DNA of 64,000 bases from Streptomyces sp. S4.7 (GTDB lineage Bacteria; Actinomycetota; Actinomycetes; Streptomycetales; Streptomycetaceae): assembly GCF_010384365.1 (NCBI RefSeq), contig NZ_CP048397.1, positions 6,138,001 to 6,202,000 on the forward strand, given 5' to 3'. This document shows positions 17,547 through 27,700 of the stretch, in pieces; position 1 is the first letter of the stretch; each line of letters opens with the position of its first letter. The notes beneath the pieces are model-generated. The model had not been told where the DNA came from, made no database searches, and saw only the letters and a program-made list of their open reading frames with translations. Position numbers and translations under genes: made by a program.

Positions 17547-18126
17547 GACCGCCGCCGTTCAGCACGACGGCGGTGCGGACCAGTCGACGGAGGTGGGCCG
17601 GGGCGCGGGTGTGTCAGGGCATGCTGCATCGCAGCGGCTCCTTGGTGTTCGTAGGAGGCGCGGTGCCGACTTCTCGTGCAAAGCCGTCGGCACCGCGCCG
17701 ATGTGCATCCGCCTCTCGGCGGGCCCGGGTCAGAAGAGTTGGTAGCTCCAGGACGCCGGTTTCAGGTCACGCGCGGCAGCCAGCCGCGCTCGTAATCTCA
17801 GGCAATGCACGTGGGCCTCCTCATGGCGCTCGCGGGCGGATGGGCAACATGCCTCCGACGCTGCCCGATTGGACGAGACAGCACGGATAAGCACAGCTCA
17901 ACGGGGGTGGAGCAAGGCTCCTTCCCGGTGGCACGGCGAGACAGTAGACCGGGATTCCGGCCGCACCAAACGACTGCCCTCCAGGGGCTCGAAGCTGGGA
18001 ACCACCTCGTTAGGCGCGGCCGGAATTCGCCGTTAACATCCGCTGCAACCTCGCACCGGATGCGCGCCGTTGAGCGCTGCCCGGAGCAGGTCCAGACTCC
18101 GCCGCGCCCGAAGAGAGGCCCTCCCC
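17547..18126. other. intergenic region between conjugation cluster and defence island
   Basis: 580 bp without a convincing gene. It holds a hairpin with a 14-bp perfect stem at 17659-17701 (GGCGCGGTGCCGAC, 15-nt loop) and a 7-bp hairpin beside the NlpC/P60 start. The promoters for both flanking genes should lie here because they diverge. I looked for a c-di-AMP (ydaO) riboswitch, common before Streptomyces wall hydrolases, and did not see its conserved core. No tRNA or att repeat seen. Confidence 0.6.
17659..17701. terminator. 14-bp perfect inverted repeat upstream of NlpC/P60 gene
   Basis: Arms GGCGCGGTGCCGAC and its exact complement are separated by 15 nt. It lies 113-155 nt before the start at 17546, so it is either a leader hairpin of that operon or a boundary terminator between the two modules. 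Confidence 0.5.
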
Positions 18127-18873
18127 ATGAGCTACACGCTGCACCGAGGCGACGCCCTGACCGTCCTGAAGTCCCTCCCGGACGAGAGCGTCCAGGCGGT
18201 GATCACCGACCCGCCGTACAACTCCGGAGGCCGCACCAGCTCCGATCGAACCGGCCGCACCGCTCGCGCCAAGTACGTCACGAGCAACTCGGCGCACGAC
18301 CTCGCCAACTTCCCCGGCGAGAACCGCGACCAGCGCTCCTACCGCTCCTGGCTCACCGAGCTGCTCACCGAGGCGTACCGGGCCTCGACCGAGCACGCGG
18401 TCGCGATGGTCTTCACCGACTGGCGACAGGAGCCGACCACCTCAGACGCCCTCCAGATGGCGGGGTGGACCTGGAGCGGCACAATTCCGTGGATCAAGCC
18501 GTCCAGCCGGCCCCGCAAGGGCGGGCCCAAGCAGGACTCGGAGTTCATCATCTGGGGCGTCAAGGGCTCCCTCGACAACACCCGCGATCTCTACCTGCCG
18601 GGGCACTACATCGCCTCCCAGCCCCGCAAGGGCCGGGTTCACATCACCCAGAAGCCGGTCGAGGTCATGCAGCAGCTCGTCCAGGTCTGCCCCGAGGGTG
18701 GCACCGTCCTTGACCCGTTCACCGGCAGCGGCTCCACCGGGGTCGCGGCCCTGCGCGAGGGGCGCCGCTTCGTGGGCGTCGAGCTGTCCGCGCACTACGC
18801 GGACGTCGCCGAGGAGCGGCTGCGGGCCGAACTGACGAAGGGCGACTTCGAGCTGGCCGGACCGGAGGCATGA
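18127..18873 (+). CDS. site-specific DNA methyltransferase (DPPY type)
   Basis: A 248-residue beta-class amino-methyltransferase: catalytic TDPPYN at residues 27-32 comes first, a target-recognition segment with WSGTIPWIKPSSRP follows, and the AdoMet-binding FTGSGSTG sits at 198-205. This order is typical of N6-adenine or N4-cytosine enzymes such as phage and plasmid orphan methylases. The ATG at 18127 follows a run of pyrimidines; frames further upstream are not protein-like. It converges on the PD-(D/E)XK/DUF5655 gene, so the pair could be a small restriction-modification unit, but neither gene proves that. Confidence 0.9.
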   Translation: MSYTLHRGDALTVLKSLPDESVQAVITDPPYNSGGRTSSDRTGRTARAKYVTSNSAHDLANFPGENRDQRSYRSWLTELLTEAYRASTEHAVAMVFTDWRQEPTTSDALQMAGWTWSGTIPWIKPSSRPRKGGPKQDSEFIIWGVKGSLDNTRDLYLPGHYIASQPRKGRVHITQKPVEVMQQLVQVCPEGGTVLDPFTGSGSTGVAALREGRRFVGVELSAHYADVAEERLRAELTKGDFELAGPEA

Positions 18874-18919
18874 GCGTGAGAGCGGAGAGAGGCCAGGGCC
18901 GGCGGCCCACAGACGCCAG

Positions 18920-18962
18920 AGGGCGGCTGATGCATCGACTAACCGATGCACCAGCCGCCCCT
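18920..18962. terminator. bidirectional terminator hairpin
   Basis: An 18-nt arm starting AGGGCGGCTG pairs, with one bulge and one mismatch, with the arm ending AGCCGCCCCT across a 6-nt loop (ACTAAC). It lies between the convergent methyltransferase and DUF5655 genes. Confidence 0.7.
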
Positions 18963-18971
18963 CCTGTTACG

Positions 18972-19907
18972 TCAGGCCGCCTCGAACGCCCGCCGGATCA
19001 GCGGCGCCGCCTTCTCCAAGTCGGCTGCCGAGACGACGCGGGCCTCCAGGTCGCCGGTCCCGAGGTGTCCGATACCGCGCATGTCCCGGGTGAAGCCCTC
19101 CTCCAACTTGACCGTGTCCGGGTCGAGTCTGAGGTACACCAGGATCGCCTCGTGCTTCGGACGGAAGATCACCGACGCCACGTTCGCCAACCGCCGGTAG
19201 GCGATGTAGTGCCGCAGGGACGCCACCTCCACCTCGCCCCATGCCGTGAGCGCCTCGTCCAGTTCCGCGTACAGGTCCCGCAGGCACTCCGGCACCACTC
19301 CTCCACCCGCAGGCGGAGAGACCGTCGGAGCCGTCGGCACGCTGTCCGCCACGGGTGCCCGCTCCCGGCCCCGGCGAGACGAGGCAGCGCTCGGGAAGCC
19401 GGTCGCGGAGTCCACGAGCAGCAGCCCCAGCAGGCCACCGTCGAAGATCCGGTAGCGCACCAGGTCGATCCGCTCGGGCAACCGCTGCACCGCCACCCGG
19501 TCGTGGTGCGAGAAGCCCGCCGCGATGCAGATCATCCGCGGACGACGCCAGTCGACGGACTCGGCGGCCTCCGCCCCCAGCACCTTCCGCACAAGCGCCT
19601 CGAACTCGTGGTGCGCCGACTCCAGCCAGGACAGGTAGGAGACCGCCTGGGACATCACCCCGCTGTCCGAGCCCTTCTTGAACTCGATCACCACCGGGCT
19701 GCCGTTCTCATCGAGCCCCAGGGTGTCGATCCGCCCCCGGTGCCAGGGGCCAGTCGGATACTCCGATGCCAGGAAACGGACGCCCAGCATCTGCTCCAGG
19801 CCGGCCTCGACCCGCCGCTGCAGCTCCACCTCCAGCGCCACCGTCGAACCGGCCAGCTCGACGTCCCGGCCGTCGGCATCGAGCCGGAACAGCTTCAGGT
19901 CGATCAC
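18972..19907 (-). CDS. PD-(D/E)XK nuclease-like protein with DUF5655 C-terminus
   Basis: A 311-residue protein. The N-terminal half carries a NucS/DUF91-like nuclease core: GRIDTLGLDENGSPVVIEFK gives Asp61, Glu75 and Lys77 (D...ExK), followed by helical SQAVSYLSWLES. The C-terminal half (about 205-311: LRDLYAELDEALTAWGEVEV; RPKHEAILVYLRLDP; GDLEARVVSAADLEKA) is DUF5655, found in proteins that bind or process nucleic acids. I chose GTG 19907 (GAGGGG six bases upstream); the frame to 20141 is not protein-like. It diverges from the kinase gene and could be a nuclease of the island or a DNA-end-binding factor. Confidence 0.8.
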   Translation of the reverse strand: MIDLKLFRLDADGRDVELAGSTVALEVELQRRVEAGLEQMLGVRFLASEYPTGPWHRGRIDTLGLDENGSPVVIEFKKGSDSGVMSQAVSYLSWLESAHHEFEALVRKVLGAEAAESVDWRRPRMICIAAGFSHHDRVAVQRLPERIDLVRYRIFDGGLLGLLLVDSATGFPSAASSRRGRERAPVADSVPTAPTVSPPAGGGVVPECLRDLYAELDEALTAWGEVEVASLRHYIAYRRLANVASVIFRPKHEAILVYLRLDPDTVKLEEGFTRDMRGIGHLGTGDLEARVVSAADLEKAAPLIRRAFEAA

Positions 19908-20272
19908 CAGCGTCCCCCTCTGCGCGATCTCTACAGGAGGAGCAAGTGAAACCGGGCACGTGACTATTCCGGCTAGGCTTTTGAACCTCTTCCGCCGTCG
20001 CCCCTCGGGAGAGACCGTGCAGTCCTGTTGGCCCTGACATGCGATATGGGGCGGAGCGGGGCGAAACTCCCTGCATCCATGGCCAGCTTTCGGATTCGAG
20101 CCCGGGAGCTGGTTCCGGCCGATGCGATCAGTTCCTCCCATGCGAGCCGATCAGTAGGCTGTAGCGGTCATTCGTCGGTTTCCTGGCCCATGGTGCTTTG
20201 CTTCTTCCACGGCAGAGTGGGGGCACGCGCCGTGCGAAGCTGGTCTTTAACTGGGGGAGTCGGGGGTGAGCG
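19908..20272. promoter_or_regulatory. divergent promoter region, DUF5655 gene / defence operon
   Basis: 365 bp with no gene. Divergent transcription of the nuclease-like gene (minus) and the kinase-helicase operon (plus) must start here. A G-rich ribosome site (GGGGGAGTCGGGGG) precedes the kinase start. I could not assign convincing -35/-10 boxes or an operator palindrome. Confidence 0.55.
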
Positions 20273-21463
20273 GTGAGCGGCGCGTCTATGCCATCGCGTA
20301 TCGGTCCGTACCTGGTCGAGCGGCAGCTCGGCGCGGGCGGGATGGGGGAGGTATACCTCGCCTACTCGGTCGCGGGGGAACCGGTCGCCGTGAAGGTGAT
20401 CCGGCCCGACCGCACGGATCCGCATACTCGCGCCCGCTTCGAACGTGAGGCGACCATGGCGCGCACGATCTCGGGAACGGGCCGTGTGGCCCGTTTCATT
20501 GAGGCGGATCCGTTCGCCGAGCAGCCTTGGCTGGCCATGGACTACGTTCCGGGCCGTCCGCTCTCCGATGTCGTGAAGGACCAGGGTCCGCTGTCTACGC
20601 CACTCGTGGCGAGCCTCGGCGCGCTGCTGGCCGAGGGGCTGGCCGCTGTTCACGCCGCGGGTCTGGTGCACCGCGACCTGAAGGCGCAGAACGTCGTCCT
20701 CGGTGACTTCGGTCCGGTGATCATCGACTTCGGTCTGGGCGCCTTTGTAGGGGCGTCCAATGGGTCGCTCACGCAGGCCGGCATGGTCATCGGCACGGTG
20801 CGTTGCATGCCGCCCGAGCAGGCCCTGGGTGAGCTGGACGTGACGCAGGCCGCTGACGTGTACGGCCTGGGCACGGTCCTTCTGTACGCGGCGACCGGGC
20901 ACTATCCGTACGACGGCGCCCGGTGGGAGGCGGTGGCCGCTCAAGTGGTCAACGCAGAGATCGGCCCCGACCTGTCTGGACTGCCTGCCGAACTGACCCC
21001 CGTCGTATCGGCCATGCTGGCGCACAGGGCGGAGGACCGCCCCTCTCTGGAGGAGGTGACCCGGCAGTGTGCCGATCTGCTGCGTCTACTGGGTACGAGT
21101 CCGGCCCGGGCACGGCGCGCTCTGATTCAGGAGACGACGCCGAAGGACCATCCCACGATGGTGCTGCCTCAGCCTGACACGCCCATGCTGGACCGGCTCG
21201 ACTCGCTGGAGAGGCTGCTGCGCGAGGAGTCGTCGTCCCCGGCGGAGAACGTCCCCGCCTCGTCGTCCGACCGTGAATCCAGCCCGGACGCTTCGGCCGA
21301 GAGCGACGTCGCAAGCTCGCTCGTGTCCGTGCAGGAGCCCCCCAGCGAACGCCCGGCCGAACCCGCGCCGAAGAAGGGCCGTCCCCCTGCTTCCCGGCGG
21401 GTCGCTGACGAGCTGCGCAAGCGCTACGCGATGGGACCGGCACTCGCCTGGTCGAAGCGCTGA
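20273..21463 (+). CDS. cytosolic eukaryotic-like Ser/Thr protein kinase of the defence operon
   Basis: A 396-residue Hanks-type kinase with an intact active site: Gly-loop (GAGGMGEVY, residues 20-28), Lys41 (VAVKVI), HRDLKAQN at 133-140, DFG at 152-154 and the P+1 region with PPEQ. The C-terminal 130 residues are an acidic Ser/Pro-rich linker ending in a basic motif (SRRVADELRKRYAMGPALAW). There is no membrane helix or PASTA domain, unlike PknB-type kinases, so it acts inside the cell. Its gene ends 106 nt before the SNF2 helicase, same direction. Kinases act in Pgl/BREX-2 (PglW) and in staphylococcal Stk2 phage exclusion, so a signalling role in this array is plausible. ATG 20288 is an alternative start. 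Confidence 0.9.
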   Translation: MSGASMPSRIGPYLVERQLGAGGMGEVYLAYSVAGEPVAVKVIRPDRTDPHTRARFEREATMARTISGTGRVARFIEADPFAEQPWLAMDYVPGRPLSDVVKDQGPLSTPLVASLGALLAEGLAAVHAAGLVHRDLKAQNVVLGDFGPVIIDFGLGAFVGASNGSLTQAGMVIGTVRCMPPEQALGELDVTQAADVYGLGTVLLYAATGHYPYDGARWEAVAAQVVNAEIGPDLSGLPAELTPVVSAMLAHRAEDRPSLEEVTRQCADLLRLLGTSPARARRALIQETTPKDHPTMVLPQPDTPMLDRLDSLERLLREESSSPAENVPASSSDRESSPDASAESDVASSLVSVQEPPSERPAEPAPKKGRPPASRRVADELRKRYAMGPALAWSKR

Positions 21464-21569
21464 ACCGCTCTTCCTCACCTTTCGCCGACGGGGCCGGTCC
21501 AGGGCGATACAAAGGGTGGGCAGCAGCACACCGCACATCACGAGCACACAGTCCACAGAGGAGCACCAC

Positions 21570-24500
21570 GTGACCACGGCGATGCAGCCCGAGGTTCCTG
21601 AGGCGCGCGACGCCGATGCGGCGCGGTCGGCATTTCCGGCCGGTACGAAGCCGACCTTCGCTCCCGGCGCCCAGGTGCGCATCCGCCACGAGCAGTGGCT
21701 CGTGAAGTCCGTCGACGAGTCCCTCGATGGACTGATGGTCGAGGTCAGCGGGGTGTCCTCGTTCGTCCGTGGCACGGACGCGGTGTTCTACTCCGGCCTT
21801 GACCAGATCGACGTACTCGATCCGCGCAAGACCCGGCTCATGCCCGACGACACCTCCAGGCACGCCAAGGCCCGCCTGTATCTGGAGGCGGTCATCCGCA
21901 AGACTGCGCTGCCTCAGACTGAGCACGGCATCGCGCTCGCCGACTCCTTCCTCATGGATCGGCAGGAGCACCAGCTGCGCCCCGCCGAGCTGGCGCTGTC
22001 CATGCGCAACCCGCAGCCCCGGCTGCTGATCGCCGACGTGGTCGGGCTGGGCAAGACGCTGGAGATCGGCATCACACTCTCGGAGCTGATCCGGCGCGGG
22101 CGCGGCGAGCGCATCCTCGTGGTCACGCCCGCCCATGTGTTGGAGCAGTTCCAGCGCGAGCTGTGGACCCGTTTCGCCTTGCCGCTGGTGCGCCTGGACT
22201 CCACCGGCATTCAGCGCATCCAGCAGGAGATCCCGGCGGGCCGGAACCCGTTCGCTCACTTCAAGCGCGTCATCGTGTCCGTCGACACCCTCAAGTCGGC
22301 GACGTACTCCCACCACCTGGAGAACATCACCTGGGATGCGGTGGTCATCGACGAGTCGCACAACCTCGTGAACAAGGGCACCCGCAACAACCGCCTGGCC
22401 CGACGCCTCGCCGAGCAGACCGATGCGCTGATCCTGGCCTCCGCAACTCCGCACAACGGTGACGCCGAATCCTTCGCCGAGCTGATCGGGATGCTCGATC
22501 CGTCGGCGATCGCCGACGCCAAGAACTACAAGGTCGCCGACCTCGATCACCTCTACATCAGGCGTACCAAGACCGACCGCGAGGTACGCGACGGCCTCAA
22601 GGGCAAGCCCTGGGCCGAGCGCGGCCCCTCCTTGCCGGTACAGGCTCCGGCGACGGCGAAGGAGATCGTCGTCCTGGAGAAACTCGCGAGCGAGTGGACC
22701 CCGGGAGACCCGAACCGTTCGTCGGTCTGCGCCGATCCGCTGGTCGGCTACAACTTCCTGAAGGCCTTCCTCTCGTCCCACGTCGCCCTGCGGAAGTCCC
22801 TCACCGCTCGCCGCACCTACCTGGACAACCCCAAGAGCGGCATGGTGAAGGGCAAGGACGGCAAGAAGGCGGACTCCCCTGAGCGTCGCGCCGCCCTGGC
22901 GGCCGAGGGCAGGGCCCTCGCAGAGTTGGAGTCACTGGTCGCGGACTTTACCGACCAGGACTCCGCCAAGCTCGACGCACTCGTTCGCACGCTGAAGGAC
23001 GACCTCGGCGTCGGCCCGCACTCAGAGCGCCGCGTCGTGATCTTCTCCGAGCGGGTCCACACCTTGGACTGGCTGGCCCGGGAGGTGCCGGCCCGCCTCG
23101 GCTTCAAGAAGAAGAACCTGGCCAAGCCCGACGCGACGCGTCCCTGGAAGGCGTACGACGGCGTCGTCGAGGTCATGCACGGCGACACCACCAACGACCA
23201 GCAACAGCGGGAGATCGTCGACCGCTTCGGCAGGCGCGAGGAGCCGGTGCGGTTGCTGTTCACCGGTGACATCGCCTCCGAGGGCGTCAACCTGCACCAC
23301 CAGTGCCACGACCTCATCCACTACGACCTGCCCTGGTCCCTCATCCGCATCGAGCAGCGCAACGGACGTATCGACCGTTACGGGCAGGCGGTCAGCCCCG
23401 AGTTCCGAGCGCTCACCCTCACCGCCGACGTGCCCTGGCGGCGCGACGAGGAGAGCGGCGAGATGCTCACGCTCGACGACCGGCTCGTCGGCACCCGTCT
23501 GTTGCGCCGCGAGGCCCAGGCACACGAGATCGAGACCGGCGAGGGCAGTGCCGAGGCCGTTACCGGCCTCTACAACGACAAGAAGGAAGAAGACCGCCTC
23601 ACCTACGACCTCATCAAGGGAGGCACCGTCGAACGCTCCATCAAGCAGTCCCAGCAGGAGTCCGGCGGGGTCCTCGCGGGGTTGCTCGCCGGCGCCAACG
23701 CACGGCTCGCCGACCCGACGGCCACTCCGGCCACCCTCGGCACGGCCGCGGTGCCAGAGGCCGACGTTCCCCACGTGTTCGCCGATACCAAGGCGTACTT
23801 CCACACAGCCGTGGACCTTATCTACCCACAGGCCGAGCGCGAGGCCCTCGCCTGGAAGCCCGAGACGGCGGGCGGCCGCATCGAGTTCACTCCGCCCGAC
23901 GACCTGCAGTACCGCTTCCGGGAGCTGCCGAAGTCGTACCTGGAGCAGGAGAAGATCCTCACGACGCCCAAGTACGACGGCACGCTGCGTCTCACCTTCG
24001 ACAAGCAGTACGCCGCCGACCGCCTGGAGGCCGCCCGCAACGCCAAGCAGGGCAAGACCGACGAGCCCACGTCCCAGTGGCCCAATGTCTCTTATGTCTC
24101 AGACATCCACCCGGTGCTTGACTGGGTGACGGACAAGGTCCTTGCCAAGCTCAAGTACGACGAGGCGTTCGTCCTCGCCTACCAGCCAGACACCGCCAAG
24201 GCCAAACGGATCGACGCCGCTCTGCCCGCGGCCCTGACCGGCCCGGTCTATCTGCTCCAGGGCGTCTACTCCAACGTGGCGGGCAAGCCAACGGTTGTGG
24301 AGTGGATGGCTGTCACCGGTCTCGCCGAGGCCGCTCCTCGCGTGTGGCGCATGGACTCGGCGTTCCTCGCCGCCTGCGGCGTGGGCCCCGACATGCCCGG
24401 CCGCGCCCAGCCCATCGACCGCGACCTCCTCCAGGAACTCGTCCCCGCGGCCGTCGACGCCGCCGAGACCCACCTGCGTGAACGCCGTGCCGACTACGAC

Positions 24501-24746
24501 AAGCAGGTCGACTCCTACCTGGCCCCGTACGAGGACCGGGTACAGGTCTGGGAGCAGGGCGCCCTGATCGCCGTCGGCAACCAGGAGCGCCGCCGCAAGC
24601 AGGTGTCCGACACTGCCAAGCGCCGCCGCGACCTCGTACGCCGTCTGCGGACCGACGGGGACCCGATGCTGCGGGTCCTCGGCGTCCTCGAACCCCTCCA
24701 CCCCACCACCGTCACCGCCGCACACGCCGAGGAGTCCGCGCGATGA
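21570..24746 (+). CDS. SNF2-family helicase, DrmD-like
   Basis: A 1058-residue superfamily 2 helicase. GTG 21570 is set by GAGGAG six bases upstream. The N-terminal half has motif I DVVGLGKT at 156-163, motif II DESH at 261-264 and ILASATPHNGDAES (motif III). The C-terminal helicase half has LLFTGDIASEGVNLHHQC and IRIEQRNGRIDRYGQ (motifs V-VI) at about 563-607, followed by a long C-terminal extension. This SNF2/RapA-like arrangement matches DrmD of class 1 DISARM phage defence, and the next genes are a PglX/DrmMI-type methylase and a DUF1998 helicase. Its stop overlaps the next ATG by 4 nt. Confidence 0.85.
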   Translation: MTTAMQPEVPEARDADAARSAFPAGTKPTFAPGAQVRIRHEQWLVKSVDESLDGLMVEVSGVSSFVRGTDAVFYSGLDQIDVLDPRKTRLMPDDTSRHAKARLYLEAVIRKTALPQTEHGIALADSFLMDRQEHQLRPAELALSMRNPQPRLLIADVVGLGKTLEIGITLSELIRRGRGERILVVTPAHVLEQFQRELWTRFALPLVRLDSTGIQRIQQEIPAGRNPFAHFKRVIVSVDTLKSATYSHHLENITWDAVVIDESHNLVNKGTRNNRLARRLAEQTDALILASATPHNGDAESFAELIGMLDPSAIADAKNYKVADLDHLYIRRTKTDREVRDGLKGKPWAERGPSLPVQAPATAKEIVVLEKLASEWTPGDPNRSSVCADPLVGYNFLKAFLSSHVALRKSLTARRTYLDNPKSGMVKGKDGKKADSPERRAALAAEGRALAELESLVADFTDQDSAKLDALVRTLKDDLGVGPHSERRVVIFSERVHTLDWLAREVPARLGFKKKNLAKPDATRPWKAYDGVVEVMHGDTTNDQQQREIVDRFGRREEPVRLLFTGDIASEGVNLHHQCHDLIHYDLPWSLIRIEQRNGRIDRYGQAVSPEFRALTLTADVPWRRDEESGEMLTLDDRLVGTRLLRREAQAHEIETGEGSAEAVTGLYNDKKEEDRLTYDLIKGGTVERSIKQSQQESGGVLAGLLAGANARLADPTATPATLGTAAVPEADVPHVFADTKAYFHTAVDLIYPQAEREALAWKPETAGGRIEFTPPDDLQYRFRELPKSYLEQEKILTTPKYDGTLRLTFDKQYAADRLEAARNAKQGKTDEPTSQWPNVSYVSDIHPVLDWVTDKVLAKLKYDEAFVLAYQPDTAKAKRIDAALPAALTGPVYLLQGVYSNVAGKPTVVEWMAVTGLAEAAPRVWRMDSAFLAACGVGPDMPGRAQPIDRDLLQELVPAAVDAAETHLRERRADYDKQVDSYLAPYEDRVQVWEQGALIAVGNQERRRKQVSDTAKRRRDLVRRLRTDGDPMLRVLGVLEPLHPTTVTAAHAEESAR

Positions 24747-27700
24747 GCTACACCTACGACTCCTTCGCCAACCGCGGCGAATACCTTTCTGCCCACTACT
24801 TCAGTGAGGAGCTGGAGAACACCCTCAAGAAGAGCAAGGCCGGCGACGAGGGCCTGTTCACCCTGTGGACCAGCCGTGAGACCGACCCTCACGACCCGCA
24901 GCCCACCCCGCGCGAAGTCCTCCCCCGGCTCCGCGGTGAGTACCTGTCCACCGTGCGCCCCTTCTTGGCCGCCCGCGCCCAGCAGGAAGAACTCGGCAGC
25001 ACCTACGACGACCCCACGGGCGAGTGGCCCGAGCGCATCACCACCTGGCACACCGCCGTCCTCAAGGCCCTCGGTTACGACGGTGACCGGCCCGAGCCGA
25101 TCACCGTGCACAACGCGGGCAAGGAGTACGAACTCCGGGTCGCCTGGCACGGAGACGGCATCCTCGCCGTCGACTGCGGCTGGACCGCCAAGCTTGACGA
25201 CGCCCTCGACCCCGACGAGGCCGGACAGCTCCTCCACCCCCTCAAGACCGCCGACGGCGTCCTCGAAGTCGGCGAGAAGCTGGCGGGCTGGCTCTTCCAG
25301 AGCGAACTGCACGAGCCCGGCGGCGACACGCCCCGATTCGTCCTGCTGCTCTGCGGCGGCGTACTCGTCCTCGCCGACCGCAACTCCTGGGCCGAAGGCC
25401 GCTATCTTGCTGCCAGCCTGGATGCGGCCCTCGCCCGCAACGACACGGCGAAGGCCGGCGAACTCGCCCTCCTCGCCGCCCTCTACTCCCATGACATGCT
25501 CGCGCCCCGCCCCGACGGCAAGGGTCGCCGAATTGACGACCTGCTGAAGGCGTCCCGTGACAACGCCGTCGGCGTCAACTCCGAGCTGCGCAAGGGGCTC
25601 CAGCACTCGGTCGAGATCATCGCGAACGAGGTGCTCGCCCGCCTGCGTGAGGCGGAGGTCGAGCCGCGGGAGATCGAGGACCTCAAGAAGGGCCCGTTCG
25701 CCAAGCAGCTCACCCGCGAGTCGCTGCGCTACCTCTACCGCATCCTCTTCCTCCTGTACGCCGAAGCGCGCCCCGAGCTGGGCATCCTGCCCGCCGACGA
25801 CTCGACGTACCAGACCGGGTACTCGATCGCCCGGTTGCGCGAACTGGTGGCGCGCGAGCGAAAGCTGGTCGAGGAGGACAGCCGGATCGGCTTCCACCTC
25901 TACGCCTCCCTCGACGTCCTCTTCAACAAGGTCAACTACGGCCACCGCCCGCACGGCACCGAAACAGACGACGACAAGCCCGCCGAGGAACGCAGCGAAC
26001 TACGCGGCCTGCGCTTTGAGCCGCTCCGCAGCGAACTGTTCAACCCCAAGGCGATCACCCTCATTGGCCGCCGCATCCTCCACCCCCACTGGGACGAGGA
26101 CGGGGACGAGCCGCCGCGGTGGCTGGACCTGCGGCTGCGCAACGACGCGTTGCACCAGGTGCTACGTCTGCTGACCATGAAGGAGGCTGGCCAGAAGGGC
26201 CGACAGGGCGGCTTCATCTCCTATCGCAACCTCGGCATCAACCAGCTCGGCGCCGTCTACGAGGGCCTGATGTCCTACACCGGCATCATTGCCAAGGACG
26301 AGCTGGCCGAGGTCGCCAAGCCCGGCGCGAAGAAGGGCGGCAAGCAGTACGGTGACCCGGAGAAGGGGTCCTGGCTCATCCCCGCCGACCGGCTGAAGCT
26401 CTACGAGGAGAACACGTACGTCGTGTACTCCGCCCAGGACGCCGAACAGTACGGTCTGCGCGGCCCCAAGAAGTACGCCAAGGGCACGTTTGTGTACCGG
26501 CTGGCTGGCCGTGACCGCGAGACGTCCGCCTCGTACTACACCCCTGAGTCTCTTACGAAGGTCACCGTCGAGCTGGCCCTCAAGCACCGCCTCGACCAGG
26601 AAAAGGACGCCGACGGCAACACCGTCCAGACTCGCGCGAGCGAGCTACTGCGCTACACGATCTGCGAACCGGCCCTGGGATCTGGTGCGTTCCTCAATGA
26701 GGCGATCAACCAGGTCGCCAAGGAGTACCTGAAGCGCCGTCAGGATGAACTGGGCGTCAGCTTGGATACATCGAAGACGCTCGATGCCGAGCAGAAGGTG
26801 AAGGCGTACATCGCCCTTCACAACGCGTTCGGCATCGACCTCAACGCGACGGGCGTGGAGCTTGCGGAGGTCTCGCTGTGGCTAAACACCATGCACCCCG
26901 GCATGCGTGCGCCATGGTTCGGACTGCATCTGAGGCGGGGCAACTCGCTTATCGGTGCGCGGCGTTGGGTGTATGAGGCCGAGCGCATCAAGAAGGAGCG
27001 GACGATCGGCGCTCAGACGCCGACCAAGCTGCCGTTCAGGGCGGCTGAGGATGGCGCGGAGCAGTTGTTGCCGGATGGGGCTGTGCATCAGTTCCTTGTG
27101 CCGACGCCTGGGTGGGGTGCCATCGTCGGGGCGAGCGGGGACGCGAAGAAGTTGGTAGAGCAGCTTGCCGGGACGCAGGTGGAGCAGCTGAAGGCGTGGA
27201 AGAACAGCATCAAGGCAAAGCCCAAGGCGACAGGTGGCAAGGGCAGCCAGCTCGCCCGGTTGCAGGCAGCGGCAACTCGCGTCGAGTTCCTGTGGAAGCT
27301 GGTCGCCAAGCGCATGGAGCTGAGCGAGCGAGAGATCGCCCGCACCATCGATGTGTGGGGGACGGATCGCGAGGACGACACGGAGGAGTACGCCTTCCTC
27401 CGCCGCGACAAGCAGACCCCTGACCAGGGCCTGCCGCTGAGCAAGGAGCAGGTTTTCAAGGACCTCTTCACGGCGGAGGGCTCCCCATACTGGCGGCTCA
27501 AGCAGGTCATGGACGCGTGGTGCGCGCTGTGGTTCTGGCCGCTGGAGAAGGTGGGGCTGCTCGATGGGTCCGATGCGGAGTACGACACGGCCGCGGTGGT
27601 GACGGCGCAGGCAGGGGCCGACCTGGACATGTTGCTGTCGTCGGTGGCCGGGTCGACGGTGGAGGTCGCGGAGCGCACGCCCGAGCCATCGCCTGTGCCG

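Noticed and set aside
17547..18126. c-di-AMP (ydaO) riboswitch before the NlpC/P60 gene
   Set aside because: Expected for Streptomyces wall hydrolases, but the conserved core is not visible in this leader.
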